A DNA stretch of 37,079 nucleotides from an uncultured Candidatus Pelagibacter sp. (GCA_905612385.1 CAJQRR010000007.1:1-37079), one strand, 5' to 3'. Counted from the first letter of the stretch, positions 22,220 to 31,022 are shown. Notes: a model not told the origin generated them from the sequence alone. Program-made: numbers and translations.

Positions 22220-22426
22220 TTAACTTTTAAAAAGCTCCATAGCTTTAGCTAAAAGTTCTTCTGATTTAGCATGGTCACCAGCGTCATGAGCTGCCATACC
22301 TTGATCTCTTAGCATTTGTGCTTCTGCAATTTTATCATCTATGCTTTTTGCCATCATTGGGCAAGAACCTGCATAAACAGAGCTTGTGAAAAGTACTAAG
22401 AATAATGCTATTACTATTTTTTTCAT
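22220..22426 (-). CDS. Small secreted helical protein (68 aa)
   Basis: A 68-residue precursor. The signal peptide is clear: MKK, a hydrophobic core (IVIALFLVLFTSS) and cleavage after VYA at about residue 19. The mature part begins GSCPMM and is a roughly 45-residue charged helical hairpin (DDKIAEAQMLRDQGMAAHDAG, then DHAKSEELLAKAMELF) with one cysteine. AAGGAAAC precedes the ATG. Small periplasmic proteins with a G-S/H-C-P start and an H-D/N-A-G-D-H turn look like a recurrent SAR11 type, but no function is known to me. It follows gor after 108 bases on the same strand. Confidence 0.8.
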   Translation of the reverse strand: MKKIVIALFLVLFTSSVYAGSCPMMAKSIDDKIAEAQMLRDQGMAAHDAGDHAKSEELLAKAMELFKS

Positions 22427-22534
22427 ATGTTTCCTTTGTTTTTAATTAAAGTAAATTAGACAATATGAATTTCTCATACTATTAACATAACTATTATTGT
22501 CACTTTGCATGTGCAAAATGCCTCAACAAGTTAT

Positions 22535-23872
22535 TTAACTTAAGGTAACAAATTCCTCAGAAGATGTTGGATGTATGGCTGTTGTGTTGTCAAAGTCTTT
22601 TTTAGTAGCCCCAGCAGTTAAAGCAACAGCTAAACTTTGAATAATTTCAGGACTGTCTTGGCCCAACATATGAATTCCTAAAACTTTATCTGTTTTCTCA
22701 TCAACTAATAGTTTCATTAAAATTTTAGGTTTTTTATCAGCAAAAGTATATTTCATTGGTGAGAATTGAGTTTTAAATGTTTTAACTTTAATTCCTAGTT
22801 TTAGAGCTTCTTCTGTAGTTATACCAACTGTAGATAAAGGTGGATCTGTAAAAACAGTAGAGGGTATATTTTTATGTGAAGCTGATCTTTTAATTTTCCC
22901 AAATTCAGTATCTGCAAATGCATGACCCTCTCTAATTGCAACAGGAGTTAAATTAATCCTATCAGTTACGTCACCTATTGCATAAATATGATCTATATTT
23001 GTTTTTGAAAACTCATCAACAATAATAGCTCCATTTTTTTTCTGCAGAATATCAATTTTATCAAGATTAAGTTGAGCAACATTTGGAGATCTTCCTAGGG
23101 CTGATAAAACACAGGCTGTTTTTATACTAGGACCTTGTTTAATTTTGATTTCTAATCCTTCATTTGTTTCAACAATATCTTCAATATTTGTATTAAATTT
23201 TATATCAATTCCCTTTTTGATCATTTCATCCTTTAGTAAATTAGTTAAGTCTTGATCAAAACTTTTTAAAATTCTTTCACCACGGTAAATTAAAGTTGTT
23301 TTAACTCCTAAACCATTCATGATGCATGCAAACTCAACTGCGATATAGCCAGCACCTAAAATACAAATATCCTTAGGCAGTTTCTTGATGTGAAAGATAT
23401 CATCTGATGTCAAAACTTTATCTTTTGCAGTATAAGCAGGCTTGTTACAAATTCCACCTGATGCTATTAAAATTTTTTTTCCTTTAAATACTTCATTGTT
23501 TATTTCTATTATCTGAGAATCTTTAAACGATGCATAGCCATCAATTCGATCAACTTTATTTTTTTCTAAAATAGACTTGTAAATATTATTTAATCGTTCA
23601 ATTTCTTGATCTTTGTTTTTAATTAATGTTTGCCAGTTAAAAGGGATTTGATCTGGAACTTCCCAACCATAAGATTTGGCAGTATCAAAGTCACTATTAA
23701 ACTGGGCAGCATAAGTAAAAAGTTTTTTTGGAACACACCCCCTATTAACGCAAGTACCTCCATAATTTAAGCCCTCTGCAATTAAAACTGTAGCTCCATG
23801 ATTTGCTGCAATTCTTGCAGCTCTTACACCACCAGATCCTGCACCAATAACAATTAAGTCGTATTCTTTCAT
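22535..23872 (-). CDS. gor: Glutathione-disulfide reductase
   Basis: A 445-residue FAD/NAD(P)H disulfide oxidoreductase. The FAD loop is VIGAGSGG at 8-15; the redox disulfide is C41/C46 in GGTCVNRGCVPKK; the NADPH-binding loop is ILGAGYIAVEFA at about 170; AIGDVTDR is the second FAD motif; and the C-terminal catalytic His-Glu is in HPTSSEE at 434-440. The TCVNRGCVPKK spacing and SSEEF end are those of glutathione reductases rather than lipoamide dehydrogenases. It recycles GSSG in the cytoplasm. The length is typical. It is the first gene of the leftward set, with a 197-bp gap to the divergent membrane gene. Confidence 0.92.
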   Translation of the reverse strand: MKEYDLIVIGAGSGGVRAARIAANHGATVLIAEGLNYGGTCVNRGCVPKKLFTYAAQFNSDFDTAKSYGWEVPDQIPFNWQTLIKNKDQEIERLNNIYKSILEKNKVDRIDGYASFKDSQIIEINNEVFKGKKILIASGGICNKPAYTAKDKVLTSDDIFHIKKLPKDICILGAGYIAVEFACIMNGLGVKTTLIYRGERILKSFDQDLTNLLKDEMIKKGIDIKFNTNIEDIVETNEGLEIKIKQGPSIKTACVLSALGRSPNVAQLNLDKIDILQKKNGAIIVDEFSKTNIDHIYAIGDVTDRINLTPVAIREGHAFADTEFGKIKRSASHKNIPSTVFTDPPLSTVGITTEEALKLGIKVKTFKTQFSPMKYTFADKKPKILMKLLVDEKTDKVLGIHMLGQDSPEIIQSLAVALTAGATKKDFDNTTAIHPTSSEEFVTLS

Positions 23873-24046
23873 ATAAAATTATTACCATTCTAACCTAAAT
23901 AATGATTTAATTTTTTAAAATGTTATTTTTGTCGCGATTAAGTTTTTTAGTTTCCGCAAGGCATCCTTATATAAATTTATTTGTATTTTACTTCTTTACT
24001 GTGCGCTTAAAGCTTACGAGATTTAATAAAAGTGCTGTATTATAGT

Positions 24047-24063
24047 GGTATTTTAAAAATACC
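24047..24063 (+). promoter_or_regulatory. Hairpin just before the 143-aa membrane protein gene
   Basis: A perfect 8-bp inverted repeat with a one-base centre (GGTATTTT-A-AAAATACC) ends 6 bases before the ATG at 24070. It could be an operator or a 5'-leader structure controlling ribosome access. The remaining gap sequence (23873-24046) shows no recognisable element. Confidence 0.4.
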
Positions 24064-24069
24064 AAATTT

Positions 24070-24501
24070 ATGATTGAACACTTTAACGGAATTATCTATT
24101 TAATTGTTTTTACTATGCATTTTCTAGCTTACGCAGTCTATGGATACAGATGCATTGTTTCTACTAAATCCTTCTTAGATCAATATGGTGTGGATCACTC
24201 AGCAGCTACAATGACTAGATTTTTTGGAGCTATGTTTTTGGGTTCAGTGATAATGGCTTTATATATTATTTTTATAAGACCAATGATTCATGGTGATATT
24301 GGCTTAGAGAATACATGGGCATTTTTTAACTTAATCTTCTTACAAAATTTATCAGCTTTCTTGGTTGGATTTTATAGTATTAAAATAAGCAAACTTGGGA
24401 ATAATGAAAAGACTTCTGTAGAAGGTATTATAGCTCCAGGGATATTAACTTTGCTTAGTGCAATCCTTTGTTATGGATTAGCAGATAAAATATATCCTTA
24501 A
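24070..24501 (+). CDS. Hypothetical four-helix membrane protein (143 aa)
   Basis: A 143-residue protein with four predicted membrane helices (about 6-28, 46-69, 83-105 and 118-138). Notable are YGYRCIVSTKSFLDQYGVDHSA between helices 1 and 2, TRFFGAMFLGSVIM in helix 2, and a cytoplasmic loop with KLGNNEKTS. I do not recognise a named family. The ordered helix pattern and codon use support a real gene. Its stop overlaps the 3' end of the convergent cysK by 4 bases. Confidence 0.75.
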   Translation: MIEHFNGIIYLIVFTMHFLAYAVYGYRCIVSTKSFLDQYGVDHSAATMTRFFGAMFLGSVIMALYIIFIRPMIHGDIGLENTWAFFNLIFLQNLSAFLVGFYSIKISKLGNNEKTSVEGIIAPGILTLLSAILCYGLADKIYP

Positions 24502-25499
24502 ATCCAATGAGGAAAGGGTAGCCCTTTTTCTTGTAAAAATTTCTTATTAAACATTTTAGTTGAATATTTATCGCTTCTATCACAAAGGATCGTGACGATA
24601 GTTTTACCAGGCCCAAGCTCTTTGCCCATTTTAATCGCTCCAGCAATATTAATTCCACAACTAGTACCTAGGCTTAAACCTTCGTTTTCAATTAAATCAT
24701 ATAATATTGGAAGCGCTTCATGATCATCAATAGAGTAGGCATCATCAATTTTAGCATCTTCAAAGTTTTTAGTAATTCTACTTGAGCCTATGCCTTCTGT
24801 AATTGAGCCACCTTCAGATTTTAACTCACCATTCTTTATATAGTTATAAAGAGCGGAGCCCTTTGGATCTGATAGAAATATTTTAATATCTTTATTCTTT
24901 TCTTTAAGAGCATTACTTACTCCAGAAATTGTTCCACCAGTTCCAGATGAGCATACAAAACCATCCACTTTACCCTCAGTTTGTTCCCAAATTTCTTGCC
25001 CGGTGCTCTCATAATGACCTTTAGCATTTGCAACATTGTCAAACTGATTGGCCCAAACAACACCATAATTATTTGATGGTCTTAGTTCATTAGCAAGTTT
25101 TGCTGCAACTTTTACAAAATTAGCATCATCTTTATATGGCTTTGCTGGAACTAGGCGTAAGTCAGCACCCATATTTTTAAGTAAATCTTTTTTCTCTTGA
25201 GTTTGATTATCGTTCATTACAATTATTGTTTTATAACCAAGTGAATTACCAAGTAGACATAAACCAATACCGGTGTTGCCAGCAGTACCTTCAACAATTG
25301 TCCCACCTTTGAAAATTAATTTTTTACTTTCAGCATCTTTAATTAAAGCAAGCGCAGCTCTATCTTTAACTGAGCCACCTGGATTCATAAATTCAGCTTT
25401 ACCGTAAATATTGCAACCAGTAATTTCTGAAGCTGCTCTTAATCTAATGAGTGGTGTATTGCCAATGCCTGAGATAAAATTATCGTGAGAATTTTTCAT
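24498..25499 (-). CDS. cysK: Cysteine synthase (O-acetylserine sulfhydrylase)
   Basis: A 333-residue PLP enzyme that makes cysteine from O-acetylserine and sulfide. The PLP lysine is K45 in PGGSVKDRAA, the substrate loop is EGTAGNTGIGL at about 69-79, the phosphate-binding loop is SSGTGGTISG at about 184-193, and GTSCGINIAGA supplies the serine/cysteine that contacts the pyridine nitrogen. At the C-terminus KGLPFPHWI replaces the usual short tail. The gene begins at the last base of the cysE gene (1-bp overlap), forming a cysE-cysK operon for assimilation of sulfide into cysteine. Confidence 0.93.
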   Translation of the reverse strand: MKNSHDNFISGIGNTPLIRLRAASEITGCNIYGKAEFMNPGGSVKDRAALALIKDAESKKLIFKGGTIVEGTAGNTGIGLCLLGNSLGYKTIIVMNDNQTQEKKDLLKNMGADLRLVPAKPYKDDANFVKVAAKLANELRPSNNYGVVWANQFDNVANAKGHYESTGQEIWEQTEGKVDGFVCSSGTGGTISGVSNALKEKNKDIKIFLSDPKGSALYNYIKNGELKSEGGSITEGIGSSRITKNFEDAKIDDAYSIDDHEALPILYDLIENEGLSLGTSCGINIAGAIKMGKELGPGKTIVTILCDRSDKYSTKMFNKKFLQEKGLPFPHWI

Positions 25500-26077
25500 T
25501 AGTTAGAAGTATCTTTATCTGCCTCTTCAACAGCATAAGGTTTAAACTCTTTTGTGGCTGTACCAACATTTTTAGCAGGTATTCCAACCATTACTGCATT
25601 CTCTGGAACGTCTTTAGTCACTACAGCATTTGCTCCAATTTTAGCATTAGCTCCAATTACCACTGGTCCCAATATTTGAGCACCAGAGCCTACAACAACA
25701 CAGTCATTTAATGTTGGATGTCTTTTAACCATTCTTTGTTGGTTTGAATTAATACTTGGTGCTATTCCACCTAGTGTTGCCATATGATAAATTGTTACGT
25801 TATTTCCAATTTCAGAAGTTTCACCGATAACAACACCCATACCATGATCAATGAATAAATTTTTTCCAATTTTTGCACCTGGATGAATTTCTATACCTGT
25901 TAAAAATCTGGATAGTTGAGAGATAAATCTCGCAATAAGATCAAACTTTGCTAGATAAAAAAAGTTAGCAATTCTATGAAAAAAAACTGCCTTAACTCCT
26001 GGATAAGTTAAAATTAAACTTAACTTAGACTTAGCAGCTGGATCTCTATCAATTATAGACTGTAAAAAATCACTCAT
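25499..26077 (-). CDS. cysE: Serine O-acetyltransferase
   Basis: A 192-residue left-handed beta-helix acetyltransferase, the short form lacking most of the N-terminal helical domain. Seen are [22 protein letters not shown] helix (here [16 protein letters not shown]), then [11 protein letters not shown] and [24 protein letters not shown], which carry the catalytic His/Asp region, and the hexapeptide repeats ending [18 protein letters not shown]. It transfers acetyl from acetyl-CoA to serine, providing O-acetylserine to the CysK encoded downstream. The 83-bp divergent gap to the VOC gene holds a small TAGG-N4-CCTA palindrome (26086-26097) just before the start. Confidence 0.93.
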   Translation of the reverse strand: MSDFLQSIIDRDPAAKSKLSLILTYPGVKAVFFHRIANFFYLAKFDLIARFISQLSRFLTGIEIHPGAKIGKNLFIDHGMGVVIGETSEIGNNVTIYHMATLGGIAPSINSNQQRMVKRHPTLNDCVVVGSGAQILGPVVIGANAKIGANAVVTKDVPENAVMVGIPAKNVGTATKEFKPYAVEEADKDTSN

Positions 26078-26160
26078 AGTATGCTTAGGTTGTCCTATTG
26101 ATTAATAATTAGTTATGATTTATATAGTGATTAAATGTGTAATTTAAAGAGAAAAAACTA

Positions 26161-26571
26161 ATGTACAAAAATACTAATTGTTTTCACCTAGCAATACCGT
26201 GTGGTGATTTGGAAAAAGCTAAACATTTTTATAATGAAATATTAGGCTGTAGATTGGACAATTCAGCTCAGGAATGGGCAGATGTAGATTTTTGGGGAAA
26301 TGAGTTAACTCTTCATGCTAGTGAGCATAAGCTTGAAAATGAGAGACATGACGTCGATATGGGTAATGTTTCTGTGCCCCATTTTGGTGTGCACTTATCG
26401 AGAAAAAATTTTGATGATCTTAAAAATAGACTTAAAGAAAAAGATGTTAAGTATTATGATGAACCTTATTTAAGATTCAAAGGTACTGAATACGAACAAG
26501 AGACAATGTTTGTTAAGGACCCAAATAATAATGTTCTTGAGATCAAAACACTTACAGCTAATCCAGATTAG
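26161..26571 (+). CDS. VOC-superfamily (glyoxalase/dioxygenase fold) protein
   Basis: A 136-residue protein with two beta-alpha-beta-beta-beta modules of the vicinal oxygen chelate fold. Probable metal ligands are the histidine of CFHLAIPC (residue 8), the LTLHAS/PHFGVHL histidines, and the glutamate of NNVLEIK near the C-terminus; DPNNNVLEIKT is the usual end of the fold. DLEKAKHFYNEILGCRLD is the classic first helix. The substrate cannot be inferred; members act in detoxification or ring cleavage. It is followed after 44 bases by an aldehyde dehydrogenase. Confidence 0.87.
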   Translation: MYKNTNCFHLAIPCGDLEKAKHFYNEILGCRLDNSAQEWADVDFWGNELTLHASEHKLENERHDVDMGNVSVPHFGVHLSRKNFDDLKNRLKEKDVKYYDEPYLRFKGTEYEQETMFVKDPNNNVLEIKTLTANPD

Positions 26572-26615
26572 TATCTTTACTATAAAGATTTTTTAGAATA
26601 CTTTTTCACTATAAA

Positions 26616-28097
26616 ATGAATCCAGATTACAAAGCAATAGCAGCTAAATTAAAGTTTGAAGGTAGGGCCTTTATAGATGGCAAGTATGTTGATGCTATTG
26701 ATGGTGAAAAGTTTGAGAATATTAATCCTGCAACTGGTGAAACCCTTTGTTCCGTAGCAAAATGTAATCATAAAGATGTTGATTTAGCAGTTAAAGTTTC
26801 AAGAAAAGCTTTTAATAGTGGTGTTTGGTCAAGAACATCTCCAGAATTTAGAAAAGATATATTACTAAAGTTTGCAGAATTATTAAGACAAACAGGTGAA
26901 GAAAATTCAGTTCTTGAATGTGTTGATACAGGGAAGTTAATTGGTGATTGCATTAATGAAGTTGCAAATGATGCTCCAATGCATTTTCAATGGTATGGAG
27001 AATTAATAGATAAAGTATTTGGTAAAGTTGGACCAACTGAACCATCGCTAACTAGTTTAATTGTTAAAGAACCAATTGGTGTAGTTGCAGGTGTTGTTCC
27101 ATGGAATTTCCCTTTAATGATGGCAGTATGGAAAATGGCTCCAGCATTAGCTGCGGGATGTTCAGTTATAATTAAACCAGCAGAAGATACACCTTTAACT
27201 GCAATTAGAGTTGCGCAAATTGCTAAGGAAGCAGGCATTCCAGATGGAGTTCTTAATATAGTTCCAGGTTTTGGTGATGTAGGTGAAGCACTTGGAAGAC
27301 ATCAAGATGTTGATGCAGTTTCATTTACAGGTTCAACAGAAGTTGGTGGATTATTTATGAAATATTCAGGTGAAAGTAATTTAAAAACAATTGGTTTAGA
27401 GATGGGTGGAAAAAGCCCATTCATAGTTTTAGAAGATGCAAAGATTACAGATGATTTAATTGATAATGCAATTAACTCTGCTTTTTGGAATGGTGGGCAG
27501 AATTGTTCAGCAAATATGAGACAAATAATTCACAGTAAAGTTAAAGACGAATTTTTAGATAAAGTTTCAAAAAAAGTAAAAGCTCTTAAAGCTGGAGACC
27601 CACTAGATCCAGAGAGTAATATGGGATCAATGATTTCTAAAAAACATTTAGCAACAGTAGATGGTTATATTCAAAAAGGTATTGATGAAGGGGCTAAACT
27701 TTTATTTGGTGGTGTCTCAAGTGGAGGGCAAAAAGGATTTTATGCAAAACCAACTTTATTTGATGGTTTAAAAGAAAATATGACAATTGCTCAGGAAGAA
27801 ATTTTTGGTCCAGTGTTGGGAGTGCTTACAATCAATAGTGATGAAGAAGCATTAAAAATAGCAAGTAACTCTAAGTACGGCTTGCATGCAAGTGTGTTTA
27901 CTCAAGACATTGATAGAGCTTTTCACATGGCTAAAAGTCTTCCTTGTGGAACTGTTTCGGTTAACACTTTCTCAGAGGGAGATATTAAAACACCATTTGG
28001 TGGATACAAACAATCAGGTTCATTAAGCAGAGATCAGGGTACAGAAGCGCTAGATCAATACCTGCAGACTAAGACTATTTGGATTAGTCATTCATAA
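26616..28097 (+). CDS. NAD(P)-dependent aldehyde dehydrogenase (PuuC/betaine-aldehyde type)
   Basis: A 493-residue ALDH. The Rossmann motif FTGSTEVGG, the general base E262 (LEMGGKSP) and the nucleophile C297 (GGQNCSANM) are in place; VVPWNFPLMMAVWKMAPALA and GCSVIIKPAEDTPLTA are conserved core segments; EEIFGPVL and PFGGYKQSG complete the fold. The PWNFPLMMAVWK stretch and overall pattern match gamma-glutamyl-gamma-aminobutyraldehyde dehydrogenase (PuuC) and related polyamine-derived or betaine aldehyde enzymes. It oxidises an aldehyde to its acid in the cytoplasm. The LysE-type exporter gene follows 13 bases later, hinting at amino-acid or polyamine metabolism, but the substrate is open. 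Confidence 0.9.
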   Translation: MNPDYKAIAAKLKFEGRAFIDGKYVDAIDGEKFENINPATGETLCSVAKCNHKDVDLAVKVSRKAFNSGVWSRTSPEFRKDILLKFAELLRQTGEENSVLECVDTGKLIGDCINEVANDAPMHFQWYGELIDKVFGKVGPTEPSLTSLIVKEPIGVVAGVVPWNFPLMMAVWKMAPALAAGCSVIIKPAEDTPLTAIRVAQIAKEAGIPDGVLNIVPGFGDVGEALGRHQDVDAVSFTGSTEVGGLFMKYSGESNLKTIGLEMGGKSPFIVLEDAKITDDLIDNAINSAFWNGGQNCSANMRQIIHSKVKDEFLDKVSKKVKALKAGDPLDPESNMGSMISKKHLATVDGYIQKGIDEGAKLLFGGVSSGGQKGFYAKPTLFDGLKENMTIAQEEIFGPVLGVLTINSDEEALKIASNSKYGLHASVFTQDIDRAFHMAKSLPCGTVSVNTFSEGDIKTPFGGYKQSGSLSRDQGTEALDQYLQTKTIWISHS

Positions 28098-28110
28098 TTA
28101 CCATTAAATA

Positions 28111-28719
28111 ATGAGTTTTTTAATACTAGGTTTTTTTACAGGACTTAGTTTAATTCTAGCAATTGGTGCCCAGAATATTTTTGTAATAGAGCAAGGGTTA
28201 AAAAAACAATATATTTTTCTTGTTTGTATAATTTGCTCAATATCTGACTTGATATTAATATTTTTAGGTATTTTTTTATTTCAGTATTTTGGTAATTTTT
28301 TTAATTCTACAATAGAGCTTATTTTAAATATTCTTTTATTTATATTTTTAGCACATTTTATTTATGGAAAGATATCTATTCAAAAAAATAAGATTAATTT
28401 TAATCAGGAAGTAAAAAGCATCTCATTAACAGGGATAATAACTAAAACTCTGACTTTTACATATCTTAATCCACACGTCTATTCAGATACCGTATTTTTT
28501 CTGGGAAATTTTTCTAAAAATTTATTAGTTATTGACAAATATTATTTTGGAATTGGGGCTTCGATAGCATCATTTCTTTTCTTCTTTTCAATAGGATATC
28601 TTTCAAAATTTTTATCTAAATACCTTCAAAATGATAAAATATGGAGAAAGATTAATCTATTTATAATATTTTTTATGAGTCTATTAGCTTTGTTTGTTTT
28701 ATTTGAGATAATTAATTAG
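28111..28719 (+). CDS. LysE/ArgO-family amino-acid exporter
   Basis: A 202-residue inner-membrane protein with six hydrophobic segments. The LysE/ArgO signature is present: LAIGAQNIFVIEQGLKKQ at about 16-33, and TYLNPHVYSDTVFFLG at about 115-130 matching the T-L-N-P-H-V-Y-L-D-T motif that separates the arginine/lysine exporters from RhtB-type ones. It likely exports basic amino acids or their analogues. The last 8 bases overlap the 3' end of the convergent HpsN-like gene, and a shared hairpin covers the junction. Confidence 0.87.
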   Translation: MSFLILGFFTGLSLILAIGAQNIFVIEQGLKKQYIFLVCIICSISDLILIFLGIFLFQYFGNFFNSTIELILNILLFIFLAHFIYGKISIQKNKINFNQEVKSISLTGIITKTLTFTYLNPHVYSDTVFFLGNFSKNLLVIDKYYFGIGASIASFLFFFSIGYLSKFLSKYLQNDKIWRKINLFIIFFMSLLALFVLFEIIN

Positions 28720-29998
28720 AAAAACCATATTTTCTAAGTCTCTCATCAGCAGTTCTTGCATGAGCTTCCATGCCTTCATATCTTGATATTCTAGCACAAG
28801 CAGCTCCCACAGTTTTTGTAGATTCTTTACTCATTCTTTGGAAACTTAATGTTTTAATAAACTTACCAACAAATAAACCGCCAGTGTAACGACCTGCACC
28901 TTTTGTGGGTAAGATATGATTAGTTCCTGAGCATTTATCTCCATACGCTACAGTTGTTTCTTCACCAATAAATAGTGATCCGTAGTTTTTTAGTCTTTTA
29001 TGAAACCATTCTAAGTTTTTAGTTTGAACTTCTAAGTGTTCTGGAGCGTACTCATCGCTGATTGTTGCCATTTCTTCATCGGTATCACAAAGAATAACCT
29101 CACCATAATCTCTCCAAGCAGCTTCAGCACTAGTTCTTGGAATCTCAGGTAAATCAGCAATTAATTCTGGAACTCTTCTCATTACTTCCTCGGCAACTCT
29201 TTTACTCGTAGTGTACAACCAAGCAGGAGAATTATAGCCATGCTCTGCTTGACCAACTAGGTCAACAGCAACCATTTCCGCATCTGCTTTATCATCTGCA
29301 ATAACAGCAATTTCTGTTGGGCCTGCAAATAAATCAATTCCAACTTTACCAAATAAAATTCTTTTTGCTTCTGCAACAAATTGGTTTCCAGGACCAACTA
29401 TAATATCAGCTGAAGGGTTATTAAATAATCCATTAGTCATTGAAGCAATACCAGGTACACCACCTAAATTTAAGATTACATCAGCTCCACAAAGATCAGC
29501 TGTATAAACTATAGTTGGATGAGCACCAACACCTTCTTTGGGAGGGCTACATGCAATTACATTTTTTACACCTGCAACTTTCGCGGTAGTTACACTCATG
29601 ACAGCTGAAGCTATGTGAGCGTATCTGCCACCAGGTATATAACAACCTGCAGTATTAACAGGAATTAATCTTTGACCGGCAAACAAACCTGGAGAAAGTT
29701 CAACTTCAAAATCTTGTCCATAATTTTTTAATTGTGCTTCAGCAAATGTTCTAACTCTGTCGTAAGAAAACTGAATATCATCTTTAGTTTTTTGATCTAA
29801 GTTTTTTTTAATTTCTTCAATTTTTTCTTTAGAGACAATAATATCACCATCATACTTATCAAATTTTTTTGTAAGATCTATACAAGCCTGTTCTTTATTT
29901 TCTTCGATATCTTTTAATAAACCTTTAACAATTTCTGTAGTTTTTGTATCATCTGTTGATGATGTCTTAGGTGATTTTTTTAAATAAATTATAGCCAT
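28712..29998 (-). CDS. HisD-fold dehydrogenase, probably HpsN-like sulfopropanediol 3-dehydrogenase
   Basis: A 428-residue enzyme of the histidinol dehydrogenase family, which oxidises an alcohol to an acid in two NAD-dependent steps. The IPVNTAGCYIPGGRYAHIASAV and GPGNQFVAEAKRILFG segments, the GPTEIAVIAD strand, the zinc-ligand region GQAEHGYNSPAWL and the catalytic EYAPEHLEV motif are seen. True HisD usually has Q-A-E-H-D-x-x-A; here Q-A-E-H-G-Y-N-S-P-A-W is the pattern of the HpsN branch (2,3-dihydroxypropanesulfonate dehydrogenase). No other his genes are nearby. Its neighbour upstream is a Pta/Ptb-family gene 63 bases away. HpsN identity is probable, not proven. Confidence 0.8.
   Translation of the reverse strand: MAIIYLKKSPKTSSTDDTKTTEIVKGLLKDIEENKEQACIDLTKKFDKYDGDIIVSKEKIEEIKKNLDQKTKDDIQFSYDRVRTFAEAQLKNYGQDFEVELSPGLFAGQRLIPVNTAGCYIPGGRYAHIASAVMSVTTAKVAGVKNVIACSPPKEGVGAHPTIVYTADLCGADVILNLGGVPGIASMTNGLFNNPSADIIVGPGNQFVAEAKRILFGKVGIDLFAGPTEIAVIADDKADAEMVAVDLVGQAEHGYNSPAWLYTTSKRVAEEVMRRVPELIADLPEIPRTSAEAAWRDYGEVILCDTDEEMATISDEYAPEHLEVQTKNLEWFHKRLKNYGSLFIGEETTVAYGDKCSGTNHILPTKGAGRYTGGLFVGKFIKTLSFQRMSKESTKTVGAACARISRYEGMEAHARTADERLRKYGFSN
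28716..28737. terminator. Bidirectional hairpin within two overlapping gene ends
   Basis: A perfect 8-bp stem (TTAGAAAA at 28716-28723 and its complement at 28730-28737, 6-nt loop) sits across the stop of the LysE gene and inside the last codons of the convergent HpsN-like gene. Each arm ends in an A/T run, so it can give a U-tract in either direction. It probably terminates both transcripts while also being coding sequence. Confidence 0.55.
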
Positions 29999-30061
29999 TA
30001 TTCTCTCTCATTAATTTTAAGCTTTTATTTAAAGCAATAATAAAGTTATTTCAATGAAGAA

Positions 30062-30973
30062 TTAGTCTAAAGCAACAACTGCTGCAGCAATTGATGCCAA
30101 TCTTGCTGGTGCTTCATCAGATCTACTAGTAATTACGATTGGAACCTTTCCACCTATCACAACACCAGCCGCACAAGCACCCATAAAATATATCATCATT
30201 TTTACTAAGCTATTTCCAGTTTCGACACTTGGAACTAGCAATACATCTGCTTGACCAGCAACAAGGTTTTTAACACCTTTGATAGCTGCAGATTTTTTTG
30301 AAATACTATTATCAAATGCTAAAGGACCAAAGACATCAGCATTTAATTTATCTTCTTTTGCAAGTTTTGTAATTTCATTTGCATCAATTGAGCTTGGTAC
30401 ACTATCTAAAACTTCTTCTGTTGCAGAAAGAACAGCAACTTTAGGTCTCTCAATTCCTATACGATTTGAAAAATCAATTACATTTCTTAAAATATGCATT
30501 TTTGTTTTTACATTTGGTAAAACATTTAAAGCCCCATCAGTAATTATAAGTGGTTTATCATCCTTTGCAGTAGTCATGTGCCAAATGTGGCTAAGTCTAG
30601 TTTTTCCAAGTAAATTATATTCTCTTTTTAAAATTTCTTTCATCAAGACATCTGTATGAATATGACCTTTGACAATAATTTTTACCTTATCTTCACTTGC
30701 AAGTTTTGCTGCTATTGCTGCTGTGTTATTTTCTATAGGTTCGTCAATTATTTCATAAGCTGAAATATCCCATTTTAATTGTTCTGCACATTTTAGGATT
30801 TCTTTTTCATCTCCTATAAAAATTGGTGTAATAAGATTTTCTTTTACAGCATCTTGAACTGAGAGCATTGGTAAGGGTAAACCTGCATTGACTATAGCTG
30901 CATTTACACCTTTTTTTTTATGGGCATGATCTAGTAAGTTATTGGGACAAACGATTTCTTTATTTGAAAGCAT
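30062..30973 (-). CDS. Phosphate acetyl/butyryltransferase-family protein (Pta/Ptb)
   Basis: A 303-residue acyltransferase of the Pta/Ptb fold, which interconverts acyl-CoA and acyl phosphate. Family features are the N-terminal FIGDEKEI strand, the IIVKGHIHTDVLMKEIL segment, RLSHIWHM, ITDGALNVLPN, the NADVFGPLAFDNSIS substrate region and the C-terminal DVLLVPSVETGNSLVKMMIYF followed by GVVIGGKVPIVITSRSD. Length fits Ptb or short Pta; sequence style is near the Ptb-like branch. Beside an HpsN-like gene it could convert acetyl phosphate, made by sulfoacetaldehyde acetyltransferase, into acetyl-CoA; that enzyme is not in this window. General acetate metabolism is the alternative. Confidence 0.87.
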   Translation of the reverse strand: MLSNKEIVCPNNLLDHAHKKKGVNAAIVNAGLPLPMLSVQDAVKENLITPIFIGDEKEILKCAEQLKWDISAYEIIDEPIENNTAAIAAKLASEDKVKIIVKGHIHTDVLMKEILKREYNLLGKTRLSHIWHMTTAKDDKPLIITDGALNVLPNVKTKMHILRNVIDFSNRIGIERPKVAVLSATEEVLDSVPSSIDANEITKLAKEDKLNADVFGPLAFDNSISKKSAAIKGVKNLVAGQADVLLVPSVETGNSLVKMMIYFMGACAAGVVIGGKVPIVITSRSDEAPARLASIAAAVVALD

Positions 30974-31022
30974 GAGGTATATTTAGACTGAATTATTAGA
31001 AAGTATATACTGTAAATTAACA

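Noticed and set aside
26086..26097. TAGG-N4-CCTA palindrome upstream of cysE as an Fe-S or sulfur regulator site
   Set aside because: Only 4-bp arms; it does not match a regulator motif that I can name with confidence.
30279..30659. 126-codon plus-strand frame inside the Pta-family gene
   Set aside because: Antisense to a well-supported gene, no domain, no ribosome site.
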